The position numbers and the translations under genes are program-made. From Deltaproteobacteria bacterium (GTDB taxonomy: Bacteria; Desulfobacterota; DSM-4660; Desulfatiglandales; B25-G16): 48,205 nt of DNA. Shown here piece after piece: positions 7,522 to 15,968 of this stretch. Within the stretch, counting starts at the first letter, position 1. The number at the start of each line of letters is the position of its first letter. The notes beneath the pieces were generated by a model, which saw nothing but the letters and a program-made list of their open reading frames with translations, searched no databases and was not told where the DNA came from. The DNA is taken from assembly GCA_019310725.1 (NCBI GenBank), contig JAFDDT010000001.1, positions 1 to 48,205 of the forward strand, in the 5' to 3' direction.

Positions 7522-8481
7522 ATGCAGAAGAAAAAACTCAACCTTCCGTTCACCGGTATTACGTCATTCTGCAAACTTCCGGTTTGCGAAGAATGGGATA
7601 GATTGGATACCGATGTTGCTGTTTTGGGAGTTCCTTTTGACATGAGCACTCAATGCAAACCTGGTGCCAGATACGGCCCGCGGGGGATTCGCGAAGCATC
7701 CGCTATTTATTCCTTACAAGATGTTGGCTATTATGATCACGAATTTGATGAGTATTTTTTAGAAGGAGTACATATTGTCGACTGTGGGGATGTAGACATG
7801 ATACACATGGACCCGCAACGCTGCTTGCAAAATGCCTATGACGATGCAATGGAAATAAATTCTAAGAATGTGTTATTGGTTGTAATGGGAGGAGATCATG
7901 CTGTCCCTGTACCTGTGGTCCGCAGTTTAAAGGACAAAGGACCTTTGCATATAGTTCAGTTCGACGCACACTTGGATTTTGTAGATGAGCGTTTTGGGGT
8001 TCGTGAAGGGCACGGCAACCCCATGCGCCGTATCTCCGAGATGGAACATGTGTCAGGCATCACACAGATAGGGATACGAGGTCCGGGCAGCAGCAGTCGA
8101 GAGGACTTTGACGACGCACGGGCTTATGGGTCTACAATTATTGGCCCACGAGAGTTCCGGCGGCTGGGGGCCAAAGGAGTAGCGGCCAAGCTGCCTGAAA
8201 AAGCCCAGTTTTATGTGACAATAGATTGCGACGTATTAGATCCGTCCCTGGCGCCTGGCACTGGCTCGCCTTCACCTGGAGGGCTGGATTATTATGAACT
8301 GACTGATGCACTTCGGGGTGTAGCGGCACAGGGCGAGGTAATTGGGTTTGATTTTTGTGAAGTAGCGCCTATGTACGACCCATCTGGTATAACATGCCAA
8401 GTTGCAGCTCGCGTTATATTGGATTTCATAGGAGCGATTTTCAAGGAAAAAAAGAAAAGGTTATCATTATTAGAACGTTAG
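7522..8481 (+). CDS. Ureohydrolase (agmatinase/guanidino-hydrolase family), substrate unassigned
   Basis: The 319-residue protein has every binuclear metal ligand of the ureohydrolase fold: H126 in GGDH, D148, H150 and D152 in DAHLD, and D235 and D237 in DCDVLDP. It also has E280 in FCEVAP. The numbering nearly equals that of E. coli agmatinase. The substrate loop after DAHLD reads GHGNPMRR, unlike the SHGT-type loop of agmatinase, so agmatine is doubtful. Members of this family release urea from arginine, agmatine, guanidinobutyrate, guanidinopropionate, formimidoylglutamate or guanidine. It heads a transporter cluster with a creatininase homologue, so a guanidino compound such as creatine is a testable substrate. 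AGGGAG precedes the ATG. Confidence 0.85.
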   Translation: MQKKKLNLPFTGITSFCKLPVCEEWDRLDTDVAVLGVPFDMSTQCKPGARYGPRGIREASAIYSLQDVGYYDHEFDEYFLEGVHIVDCGDVDMIHMDPQRCLQNAYDDAMEINSKNVLLVVMGGDHAVPVPVVRSLKDKGPLHIVQFDAHLDFVDERFGVREGHGNPMRRISEMEHVSGITQIGIRGPGSSSREDFDDARAYGSTIIGPREFRRLGAKGVAAKLPEKAQFYVTIDCDVLDPSLAPGTGSPSPGGLDYYELTDALRGVAAQGEVIGFDFCEVAPMYDPSGITCQVAARVILDFIGAIFKEKKKRLSLLER

Positions 8482-8548
8482 GGTTAGGGTGTTCGTCATT
8501 GTTCCAGTAATACTATTATAAACAGAAGAAAAAAGGAGGTACAAGAAA

Positions 8549-9532
8549 ATGGCTAGAAAAATCAAGATGTTGTCAATTTACTTAGTGGCATTTGCATTTG
8601 TCGTCGCTAGTGTTGGTGTCTCTCCAGCACTTGGGGCGAGACAGCTTAAGGTTGCTGCAGTTATGCCAGGTACAATCACCGATGGATCGTTCAATCAGTC
8701 TTGTTACGAAGGTTTAAAGGTTATCGAAAAAAAACTGGGAGCACAAATTGCTTTCAGTGAGAGGGTGTCACAAGCAGATCAAGTGGAGAATATAATAGAC
8801 TACGCAAGGCGCGGCTATGACCTTGTAATAGCCCATGGAGGTGAAATGGATGATGCTGCAATGAAAGTGGCTAAGAAATTTCCAAAAGTAAAATTTTTTG
8901 TAACAAACGGAAACGCCAAAGGACCTAACGTAGCAAACGGCAGCGTTAATCCGACCCATTATGGTTACGTGTGCGGCGTGGTCGGTGCAAAAATGACAAA
9001 AACGAATAAGCTAGCCTGTGTCGCAGGAAATGAATTTGCACTTGTGGTTGCTGTTTACGAATCATTCAAGAAAGGCGTCAGGGATTACAATCCAGACGCA
9101 GATGTTGGCATGATTTATACAGGTAGTTGGGATGATGTAGCTAAGGCAAAAGAAGCAGCTTTAGCTCAAATCGCCATTGGTGTTGATGTACTTTTTCCAG
9201 TTTTGGATCTGGCAACACTGGGAATCATAGAAGGGGCACGAGAAGAAGGTGTCTATGTATTTGGCTTCAGTAAGGATCAGCTTGACGCCGCCCCAAAAAA
9301 TGTCTTATGCAGTGCCATCCAAAATTATTCGGCTATTTTATTACACATTGCTAAGCTCGTCAAAGAGGGAAAGTTTGAGGGAGGCAAATCCTATGCTCTT
9401 GGCTTTGAAACGCCAGGTGTCACAGGCCTCGGCCGAATCAATAAGATCGTTCCACAGGAAGTGAGAGACCTAGTCAAGAAAGCTGAGGGAGATCTTATTA
9501 GTGGAAGGATTGAACCGTACCCCTGGCCTTGA
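8549..9532 (+). CDS. BMP-family ABC transporter substrate-binding protein
   Basis: A strong AAGGAGGT precedes the ATG. The 327-residue product has a signal peptide (about residues 1-30, hydrophobic core then SPALGA) and no lipobox cysteine, so it should be periplasmic. The mature part shows the Bmp/PnrA pattern: VMPGTITDGSFNQSCYEG, IAHGGEMDD, NGSVNPTHYGYVCGVVGA and a C-terminal LGRINKIVPQEVRDL. Family members bind nucleosides or related heterocycles for CUT2-like importers. Placement after the ureohydrolase and near a creatininase suggests a small cyclic guanidino ligand. A fragment homologous to its own last 40 codons follows directly (9525-9644). Confidence 0.9.
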   Translation: MARKIKMLSIYLVAFAFVVASVGVSPALGARQLKVAAVMPGTITDGSFNQSCYEGLKVIEKKLGAQIAFSERVSQADQVENIIDYARRGYDLVIAHGGEMDDAAMKVAKKFPKVKFFVTNGNAKGPNVANGSVNPTHYGYVCGVVGAKMTKTNKLACVAGNEFALVVAVYESFKKGVRDYNPDADVGMIYTGSWDDVAKAKEAALAQIAIGVDVLFPVLDLATLGIIEGAREEGVYVFGFSKDQLDAAPKNVLCSAIQNYSAILLHIAKLVKEGKFEGGKSYALGFETPGVTGLGRINKIVPQEVRDLVKKAEGDLISGRIEPYPWP

Positions 9533-9644
9533 GAGTCCGGGTATCATAGGACCCGGCCGAGTCAACACGATCGTTCCCCAGGAAGTCAGAGAGCTATTCA
9601 AAGAAGCTACTGAAGATCCCGTTGCCGGCAAGGTTGAGTTCTAA
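9525..9644 (+). pseudogene. Duplicated 3-prime fragment of a second BMP gene
   Basis: In the frame GGC (9525-9527) to TAA (9642-9644) the translation contains GLESPGI, GRVNTIVPQEVREL, AGKVEF and a stop. This matches, residue for residue, the tail of the intact BMP protein just upstream (GFETPGV, GRINKIVPQEVRDL, SGRIEP). It overlaps the intact gene's stop by 8 bases in another frame. It looks like the remnant of a tandem paralogue left after recombination within the shared GFETPG region; it has no start of its own. Confidence 0.85.
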
Positions 9645-9663
9645 ACATGTCTCCTCATCTCCG

Positions 9664-9702
9664 GTGCCGACTTCGTTTACTTTCCCACCACGAAGTCGGC
9701 AC
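9664..9702. terminator. Perfect 13-bp hairpin between binding-protein and ATPase genes
   Basis: GTGCCGACTTCGT (9664-9676) pairs exactly with ACGAAGTCGGCAC (9690-9702) around a 13-base loop. No T tract follows, so it is more likely an mRNA-stabilising or attenuating hairpin that raises binding-protein levels relative to the membrane genes than a classical terminator. Confidence 0.6.
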
Positions 9703-9887
9703 GGAATAATGGAGGGCATTAAAACTGTTAGACTACCTTTTCGATGCTAGTCTTCAGCGTGTCTGTTTTAATTATAGATTGGAGCACCAGGGCCAAGTAA
9801 GTATTTCGTTTAAACTGGCTTGGGCATACATGAATAAGCAGGTTTTCAAGTTGCTGGCGAATAGGGGTTCCTGAAGAGAGGGCCATC

Positions 9888-11426
9888 ATGCCATTTCTAG
9901 AGATGAAAAATATCTCCAAACGGTTTGTAGATGTGGTAGCGAATGACCGCGTTTGCTTTGACGTCGAACGGGGAGAAGTTCACACTCTGCTAGGTGAAAA
10001 TGGTGCTGGGAAAAGCACCTTGATGAACATCCTTTACGGGTTATACAGCCCCGATGAAGGGGAAATCTATATGGAGGGAAACCTGGTAAAGATATCATCA
10101 CCTTATGACGCCATCGAACTCCACATTGGAATGATACACCAACATTTCACGCTCATTCCCAATCTTTCAGTTACAGAGAATATTATACTGGGCCTACCAT
10201 CCTCAAGTGGTTTTTTGCTCGAGCTCAAAAAAGCAGAGGAAAATATCGATAATATTTCCCGGAAATATGAGCTTCGCGTTGACCCAAAGTCATTAGTCCG
10301 CCAACTACCTGTAGGGTTACAACAGCGTGTCGAAATTCTGAAAGCTCTCTACCGAAATACTGATATTTTGATTCTCGATGAACCCACTTCAGTTCTGACT
10401 CCATTAGAAGTTGAGATCTTTTTCAAAATCATTCGGAGGTTTACGGAAGATGGCCTTGCTGTCATTTTTATAAGTCATAAGCTTAATGAGGTCATGAGTA
10501 TAAGTGACAGGATAACGGTTTTGAGAGGAGGCAATGTCGTCGGCACACTAAAAAAGCTTGATACCGACGCGAATAAATTGGCGGGAATGATGGTCGGTAA
10601 AGAAATTACACTTAGTTTGGACAAACCGAGTGTAAAAAAAGGAAAAAGATTGTTAGAGGTCCGTGGTCTCAGTGTCAATAGTGAAAAGGGTGGCAAGCCA
10701 CTTGTCAACAACGTTTCCTTCGATATCCATGAAGGTGAGATCCTTGGAGTCGCCGGGGTTGATGGGAACGGGCAGGGTGAATTGGCAGATGCGATTGCAG
10801 GTTTACAGCCAGTAAGTAAAGGACAAATTTTGATTAACGGAATGGATGTCGCCCATCTTTCTCCTAGAAAACGAATTGAGAGGAAATTAGGGTATATCCC
10901 TTCTGATCGTCAACGAGTTGGCTTGATTGTGGATTTTTCGGTAGCGCAGAATCTGGTCCTAAAAAATTTCTGCGATCCGCCATTTTCCACACGGCGTCTT
11001 TTTCTTAGTCATAAAAATATCACCAGCAATGCTGACCAAATGATCAAAGAATTTGATATCAAAGTGAGCCATGGGAACGAGAAGGTTGCGTTTCTTTCAG
11101 GTGGAAACCAGCAGAAGGTTATTCTGGCGAGGGAGATCTCTGGGAAACCGGATGTGCTTATTGCGATGCAGCCTACCCGCGGACTTGACGTGGGCTCGAC
11201 AAGATACGTCCACCAGTGCATCCTCCAGCACCGAGAACAAGGGGGAGCCACCCTATTCATTTCAACGGAGCTCGATGAAGTGATTGCCATTAGTGACCGA
11301 ATTGGGGTCATGTTTGAGGGCGAGATCATGGGTATTATCCCCGGAGGTGATAGAGCCGACCTCGAGCAGATAAGCCTGATGATGGCTGGTGTGCGTGAAC
11401 AGAAGACCAAGAAGAGCGTCTCATGA
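9888..11426 (+). CDS. ABC transporter ATP-binding protein with two ABC domains (nucleoside/CUT2-like)
   Basis: Both halves of a duplicated ATPase are present in 512 residues. The first has Walker A GENGAGKST (36-44), LPVGLQQRVEIL and Walker B ILILDEPTS. The second has a reduced Walker A (GVDGNGQGEL), signature LSGGNQQKVILAREI and AMQPTRGLDVG in place of DEPT, the usual form in YufO/NupA-type proteins. It energises import by the two permeases that follow. AGAGAGGG lies upstream of the ATG, and the stop overlaps the first permease start (ATGA, 11423-11426). Confidence 0.92.
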   Translation: MPFLEMKNISKRFVDVVANDRVCFDVERGEVHTLLGENGAGKSTLMNILYGLYSPDEGEIYMEGNLVKISSPYDAIELHIGMIHQHFTLIPNLSVTENIILGLPSSSGFLLELKKAEENIDNISRKYELRVDPKSLVRQLPVGLQQRVEILKALYRNTDILILDEPTSVLTPLEVEIFFKIIRRFTEDGLAVIFISHKLNEVMSISDRITVLRGGNVVGTLKKLDTDANKLAGMMVGKEITLSLDKPSVKKGKRLLEVRGLSVNSEKGGKPLVNNVSFDIHEGEILGVAGVDGNGQGELADAIAGLQPVSKGQILINGMDVAHLSPRKRIERKLGYIPSDRQRVGLIVDFSVAQNLVLKNFCDPPFSTRRLFLSHKNITSNADQMIKEFDIKVSHGNEKVAFLSGGNQQKVILAREISGKPDVLIAMQPTRGLDVGSTRYVHQCILQHREQGGATLFISTELDEVIAISDRIGVMFEGEIMGIIPGGDRADLEQISLMMAGVREQKTKKSVS

Positions 11427-12502
11427 ATCTGAATTGGAAACGGACCGCGTTATCCCTGAGCCCGATCTGGGCTACACTTGTTGCGCTGGCATTGGGAGCC
11501 GGGCTCATTTTGTTAGCAGGTTTAAATCCCATTAAAGCTTACTATGCCCTCTTTATGGGTGCCTTCTCCAACATTTATGGCATAAGCTCGACTCTGACCA
11601 AAACGACTCCCCTTATCTTCGCAAGTCTGGGGGTAGCCCTGGCATTTAAGGGTGGATATTTTAATGTCGGGGCCGAGGGACAATTGTACCTGGGAGGTCT
11701 CGGCGCTACCCTGGCCGGTCTATACATACACGGGCTTTCCCCTCTCTTACACATTCCAGTCACCCTTACTGCAGGCTTTGTTGCTGGAGGCATTTGGTCG
11801 CTCATTCCAGGCTACCTGAAGGCCAGACATGAGGTCAACGAAATCATCACATGCATATTCATGTATTTTATTGGCCTTTTGTTCATTGAATATATGGCTT
11901 CCGGACCTCTATTTGAACCGGGAGCCCCTGCTGCTATGTCCCGTGAAATAGCAGCATCGGCTCAGCTTCCCATCATTATTCCAAACACAGATGTACACCT
12001 TGGTTTTCTTATGTCCCTGGCTTTGGTTTTCATTATGCACTTGGTCTTAACAAAAACTACTATCGGATATCAAATCACAGCTATGGGGCTTAATCCGGTT
12101 GCGTCTCGGTACGCTGGAGTGAACATTGTAAAGGACATGTGTGTTCTCTCCTTCGTGAGTGGGGGTCTGGCTGGATTGGCAGGGGCGTCAGAAATCATGG
12201 GTCTTAAGCACCGGCTCTTTGACGCCTTTTCGCCCGGTTATGGACTGGATGCCATTGTTATCGCGTTTTTGGCAAAAAGTAACCCCATAGGGGTAATGGT
12301 TGCTTCTCTGTTTTTTGGCGCCCTTAGGAGCGGAGCTGGCATGATGCAACGGGCAGCCGGTGTGCCGACCACCGCAGTTCTTGCAATTCAAGGACTCGTG
12401 ATCCTGTTTGTTGCCATAAGCCTCGTGCTTCCCCAGTGGCGGCCCCGATGGTTTCGAGCAGATATGGATAAGGAAACCCCTCGTAAAAAAGAGAATGAGT
12501 AA
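11423..12502 (+). CDS. ABC transporter permease (YufP/NupP-like, BPD_transp_2)
   Basis: This 359-residue integral membrane protein has about nine hydrophobic segments. The conserved GGYFNVGAEGQLYLGGLGA stretch is typical of nucleoside/BMP-linked permeases, as is the late segment GLDAIVIAFLAKSNPIGVM. It starts inside the stop of the ATPase gene and ends in a one-base overlap (TAATG) with the second permease. The pair forms the inner-membrane channel for the BMP-bound ligand. Confidence 0.92.
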   Translation: MNLNWKRTALSLSPIWATLVALALGAGLILLAGLNPIKAYYALFMGAFSNIYGISSTLTKTTPLIFASLGVALAFKGGYFNVGAEGQLYLGGLGATLAGLYIHGLSPLLHIPVTLTAGFVAGGIWSLIPGYLKARHEVNEIITCIFMYFIGLLFIEYMASGPLFEPGAPAAMSREIAASAQLPIIIPNTDVHLGFLMSLALVFIMHLVLTKTTIGYQITAMGLNPVASRYAGVNIVKDMCVLSFVSGGLAGLAGASEIMGLKHRLFDAFSPGYGLDAIVIAFLAKSNPIGVMVASLFFGALRSGAGMMQRAAGVPTTAVLAIQGLVILFVAISLVLPQWRPRWFRADMDKETPRKKENE

Positions 12503-13440
12503 TGTGGTCAATCGTTTTCAACGCATCATTTATAACAGATTTTATGGCGGCAGCGATCCGTATGACTACGCCATTGACATTCGCCGGACTCTCCTGCACC
12601 ATCTCCGAGCGTTCAGGGGTTTTTAACATAGGTGCCGAAGGCATGATGCTTTCAGGCGCATTTGTTGCGGCGGTCGGCGCTCTATTCACAGGCAGCGCGT
12701 GGATTGGAACCGGATTTGCGTGCATTATAGGGGCCTTGTTGGGATTATTGCTTGCCGTTCTTTCGATTACCTTAGGGGCTAATCAAATTATATCAGGAGT
12801 CATGATTAATATCCTGTCGCTAGGCTTGACCAGTTTTTTATCCAGAATCATTATGGGTTCGGCTATCACCCAAAAACTCCCCACTTTTGAAACATGGGGC
12901 ATTCCATTTCTTTTAAAAATTCCAGTCTTCGGTGAAATTTTCTTTAGGCAAAGCCCACTTTCTTACATCTCTTACGCTATTGCAATCATATTAACGTTTA
13001 TTTTCTTTAAAACAACGTGGGGATTGTCTATCCGAGCTGCTGGGGAAAACCCCCGGGCCGTTGATACAGCAGGAATCAATGTTTGTTTGGTTAGGTACAT
13101 ATGTGTTATGTTCAGCGGGATTTTTGCTTCTCTGGGTGGTGCTTTCTTATCGGTGGGGGTAGTTCGATATTTTACAGAAAATATGAGTGCAGGGCGTGGG
13201 TTCATTGGACTGTGTATCGTGATATTGGGAAAATGGCACCCCTTGGGTGCGGTATTGGCTGCACTCATCTTTGGCGCAGTGGATGCCCTTCAATTAAGGC
13301 TTCAGGCTTTTCAAGTGGGGATACCTTATCAATTTCTAGTCATGCTTCCTTATATCTTCGGCTTTATTGCTATCAGTGGGGTTGTCGGACGCGCACAATC
13401 TCCAGAGGCGGTTGGCAAACCTTACCTAAAGGAAAGTTAG
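12502..13440 (+). CDS. ABC transporter permease (YufQ/NupQ-like, BPD_transp_2)
   Basis: The 312-residue membrane protein carries SGVFNIGAEGMMLSGAFVAA near the start, matching the motif in its partner permease, and GRGFIGLCIVILGKWHPLG near the end. The ATG shares one base with the previous TAA. As the shorter partner of the heterodimeric channel it completes the BMP/ATPase/permease importer. No other function is likely. The next gene begins about 250 bp downstream. Confidence 0.92.
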   Translation: MWSIVFNASFITDFMAAAIRMTTPLTFAGLSCTISERSGVFNIGAEGMMLSGAFVAAVGALFTGSAWIGTGFACIIGALLGLLLAVLSITLGANQIISGVMINILSLGLTSFLSRIIMGSAITQKLPTFETWGIPFLLKIPVFGEIFFRQSPLSYISYAIAIILTFIFFKTTWGLSIRAAGENPRAVDTAGINVCLVRYICVMFSGIFASLGGAFLSVGVVRYFTENMSAGRGFIGLCIVILGKWHPLGAVLAALIFGAVDALQLRLQAFQVGIPYQFLVMLPYIFGFIAISGVVGRAQSPEAVGKPYLKES

Positions 13441-13689
13441 ATTATCTATTCAAGGCGAGTCATTACTGAAAGAATAGGATTTTCGGTTTTGACCTCTATG
13501 TTGTCTCCTAATGCATGATTTTCGTGGAATACTCAAAAAATAGACTGCAAAGATTATCTTTGTTTTTTAATATCCACATTGATCAGGCAAAAAAAGATTC
13601 ATAACCCCCCTTTTTTTGATAAATGGATCTTGTGCGGCTTTTCGGTAATGAGTAAAAAATTAAAAAAATTTGGAAAAAGGAGGATACAG
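13441..13689. other. Spacer between permease and creatininase genes
   Basis: No gene is seen in about 250 bp. The frame of the creatininase gene stays open upstream into this spacer, but without a ribosome site; an AAAAGGAGG lies only at the 3-prime end. Whether a separate promoter is present is not clear. Confidence 0.4.
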
Positions 13690-14451
13690 ATGTGTGGAAA
13701 ATACGTTTTGATGGAAGAATTAACGTGGTACGAGTATGCTGAAAGGGTCAAGAAGGATGTTATTCTCTTGCCGGTAGGATCGACGGAACAGCACGGCCCG
13801 CATCTACCGCTCGGGACAGATGCCATACAAATCATGCACTTTTCGAAACTGGCGGCAGAAAGGATTGGTGGAATTGTTGCTCCGGTTTTAAGTTATGGTT
13901 ATAAATCTCAGCCTAAAAGCGGAGGGGGCCCCAACTTTCCCGGGACAACCTGTCTCGGTGCGGAGGCATTGATTTTTGCTGTTCGAGATATCCTCAAGGA
14001 ACTCATTCGCCATGGGGCTAATAAAATATGGATTATGGATGGTCATTATGAAAATGCTATGTTCCTGTCTGAGGCTATCGATATGGCTTTAGATGAAACA
14101 CGCGCCAAGGATGTAAAGATTCTCAAAAACTGTTTTATAGAATTTCTAAATGAAGATGATATAAGTACAGTATTTCCCAAAGGGTTTCCCGGATGGGATC
14201 TAGAGCATGCTGCAATCCTGGAAACCTCTCTCATGCTCTACTTCAGGCCTGACCTCGTTAGGTTGGATCGGGTTGTCGCGGACAAAGCGGAGAATTTACC
14301 ACCTTACGACATTTATCCTGCCCCCAAAGACATCATACCGTCTTCTGGGATCTTGGCAGATCCTACAGACGCCTCTGCAGAAAAAGGAGAATACATTGTC
14401 AGGCGGTGTCTTGAGGAATTCGAAAAATACATCAGAAAAGAATTTGATTAG
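13690..14451 (+). CDS. Creatininase (creatinine amidohydrolase) family, close to true creatininases
   Basis: From the ATG at 13690, preceded by AAAAAGGAGG, the product is 253 residues, the usual family length. Binuclear metal ligands fall at E33, H35, D44, H119 and E121, one position off those of Pseudomonas creatininase (E34, H36, D45, H120, E122). From memory, several longer stretches also resemble the true enzyme: ELTW-x-EY at the start, YGYKSQ-x-KSGGG, GHYEN, GWD-x-EH with ETSLML, and PPYD near the end. W174 of creatininase corresponds to W169 here, while the W154 position appears to be I150. The reaction would be creatinine plus water to creatine. Other family members act on other cyclic amides, so the substrate needs testing. 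Confidence 0.82.
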   Translation: MCGKYVLMEELTWYEYAERVKKDVILLPVGSTEQHGPHLPLGTDAIQIMHFSKLAAERIGGIVAPVLSYGYKSQPKSGGGPNFPGTTCLGAEALIFAVRDILKELIRHGANKIWIMDGHYENAMFLSEAIDMALDETRAKDVKILKNCFIEFLNEDDISTVFPKGFPGWDLEHAAILETSLMLYFRPDLVRLDRVVADKAENLPPYDIYPAPKDIIPSSGILADPTDASAEKGEYIVRRCLEEFEKYIRKEFD

Positions 14452-14559
14452 TCTACTAAAATTCATTCAAGCCCATCGTACATAGTGTCTCGTACCATAA
14501 ATTCTCACTTAAAGACAATGTATCGGGGAATGACTGAGCGTGCTCTTTTATAAGGCTCC

Positions 14560-14599
14560 AGTGGAATCTTTTTTGAGATATCGCCTTTCAGGAACAGCC
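14560..14599 (+). repeat. Short repeat family C, copy 1
   Basis: A 40-base stretch beginning AGTGGAATC and containing GATATCGCCTTTCA then GAACAGCC recurs with few differences at 35981-36019. It lies in the spacer between the creatininase and LarA genes. No transposase or clear ends are seen. Confidence 0.7.
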
Positions 14600-14684
14600 C
14601 ATACCTCTGTCCAGAATAGGTGTGTAAATATATGGCACAAGACACTAGGTAAGAGAAAGTTTTCTAGCAAACAGGAGAAAGCAC

Positions 14685-15968
14685 ATGGAATATTATATTA
14701 ACTATGAAGGTGAGAAGATCTATTTTTCGCTTCCGGGGAAATGGAACTCGATCTGCGATCAAGACAAACCCCCTATTTCCGGGGTTAGCGACCCGCTCCA
14801 AGAAATCAGGCGTGCCTTAGAAGAGCCCATTGGATCACCAGGGATCGAAGAACTCGCCCGGCCTGGGATGGAGGTTGTCATTTTGTTCGACGATCTTCAG
14901 CGGCCGACACCGGCCCACCTTGCTTTGCCACAGATTATGGATCTGTTGAACCACGCCGGCATACCTGACGAACGGATTACCGGGATCTGTGCTGTAGGAA
15001 CCCACCCGAGACCCTCTCTGGAGCAACTAGAAGTAAAGGTGGGGAAAGAGGCCTTTTCTCGTTTGCAGGATCGTATTTTCTCTCACGATCCACATGCCCC
15101 TGATAATGTTATTATCGGCAGAAGCCACTGGGGGACCCTCGTAGAAGTCAACAGGCGGGTTGCATTTGCCGATTTGATCATTGGCATCGGAGAATGTATG
15201 CCCCATCCTATTGCTGGATTTGGAGGGGGATGTAAGATCATCATACCCGGGGTATGCTCCTATCGTTCTGTAGCCGACCATCATTTTACCTGGATGCGTC
15301 ACCCAAATAGTAAGGTCAATCTTTTGGACGGTAACTACTTTTACGAAGACATTGTAGATGCTGGGCGCCTCGCGAGATTTACATTTAAGCTTGATCTCAT
15401 CATTAATGAAAAAAAGGAGGTCATCCGTGCCTTTGCAGGAGATCCTGTGGCAGAGCACAGAGAGGCCTCTCAATACGCGGCTTCACTTTACTTGATTCAT
15501 CTTCCGAAGCTCGCAGATGTTACCATTATCTCCGCCTTTCCTTTAGAAGTGGGGGTTCAGGCATCCAAGGCTCTGGACATGGCGGCCTTTTGCACACGAT
15601 CAGGGGGGGCGATTATCTGGGTTGCCCCACAAAAAGAAGCAGGCCCTATAATGCCTCTGATTCGAGAGATGGGAAGCCCTGAAAGTGCCGGTGATTTTCA
15701 TCGCCGGCTGATTGAAGGGGATGTCCCTGATCACTTGAAAGCGTTTGGGATTTCTTACATCATGCAGGTTGTTTACTACAAGGCAAAGGCCGAAAGATTT
15801 ACCGTTTTCCATGTATGCGATGGCCTTTCACCGGAGCAGGTGAGGATGATGAATTTCACCTATGCGCCAAGCATTCAAGAGGCAATTCATCAGGTGTCTG
15901 AAACGATGCCCCAGGCAGATGTTGCAGTTTTTCCATCAGGTGGTACCATTATTCCGGAGGTGCAGTGA
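14685..15968 (+). CDS. larA: LarA-type nickel-pincer enzyme (lactate racemase homologue)
   Basis: The 427-residue protein has DDLQRPTP (69-76), GTHPRPS with H107, H174 in CMPHPIAGFGGG, K184 in GGCKIIIPG and H200 in DHH. These coincide almost exactly with H108, H174, K184 and H200 of Lactiplantibacillus LarA. Those residues hold the nickel-pincer nucleotide and do the hydride-transfer chemistry, so the protein should be active. LarA homologues racemise or epimerise various 2-hydroxy acids; the substrate here is not clear. The cofactor genes larB, larC and larE are not in the window. GGAG precedes the ATG. It follows the creatininase gene by 233 bp, so it may or may not belong to the same pathway. 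Confidence 0.85.
   Translation: MEYYINYEGEKIYFSLPGKWNSICDQDKPPISGVSDPLQEIRRALEEPIGSPGIEELARPGMEVVILFDDLQRPTPAHLALPQIMDLLNHAGIPDERITGICAVGTHPRPSLEQLEVKVGKEAFSRLQDRIFSHDPHAPDNVIIGRSHWGTLVEVNRRVAFADLIIGIGECMPHPIAGFGGGCKIIIPGVCSYRSVADHHFTWMRHPNSKVNLLDGNYFYEDIVDAGRLARFTFKLDLIINEKKEVIRAFAGDPVAEHREASQYAASLYLIHLPKLADVTIISAFPLEVGVQASKALDMAAFCTRSGGAIIWVAPQKEAGPIMPLIREMGSPESAGDFHRRLIEGDVPDHLKAFGISYIMQVVYYKAKAERFTVFHVCDGLSPEQVRMMNFTYAPSIQEAIHQVSETMPQADVAVFPSGGTIIPEVQ

Noticed and set aside
7371-7601. 76-codon frame overlapping the start of the ureohydrolase gene
   Set aside because: It overlaps a well-supported gene in another frame and shows no domain pattern.
8482-8500. GGGTTAGGG telomere-like stretch
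   Set aside because: Only one and a half units are present; chance occurrence.
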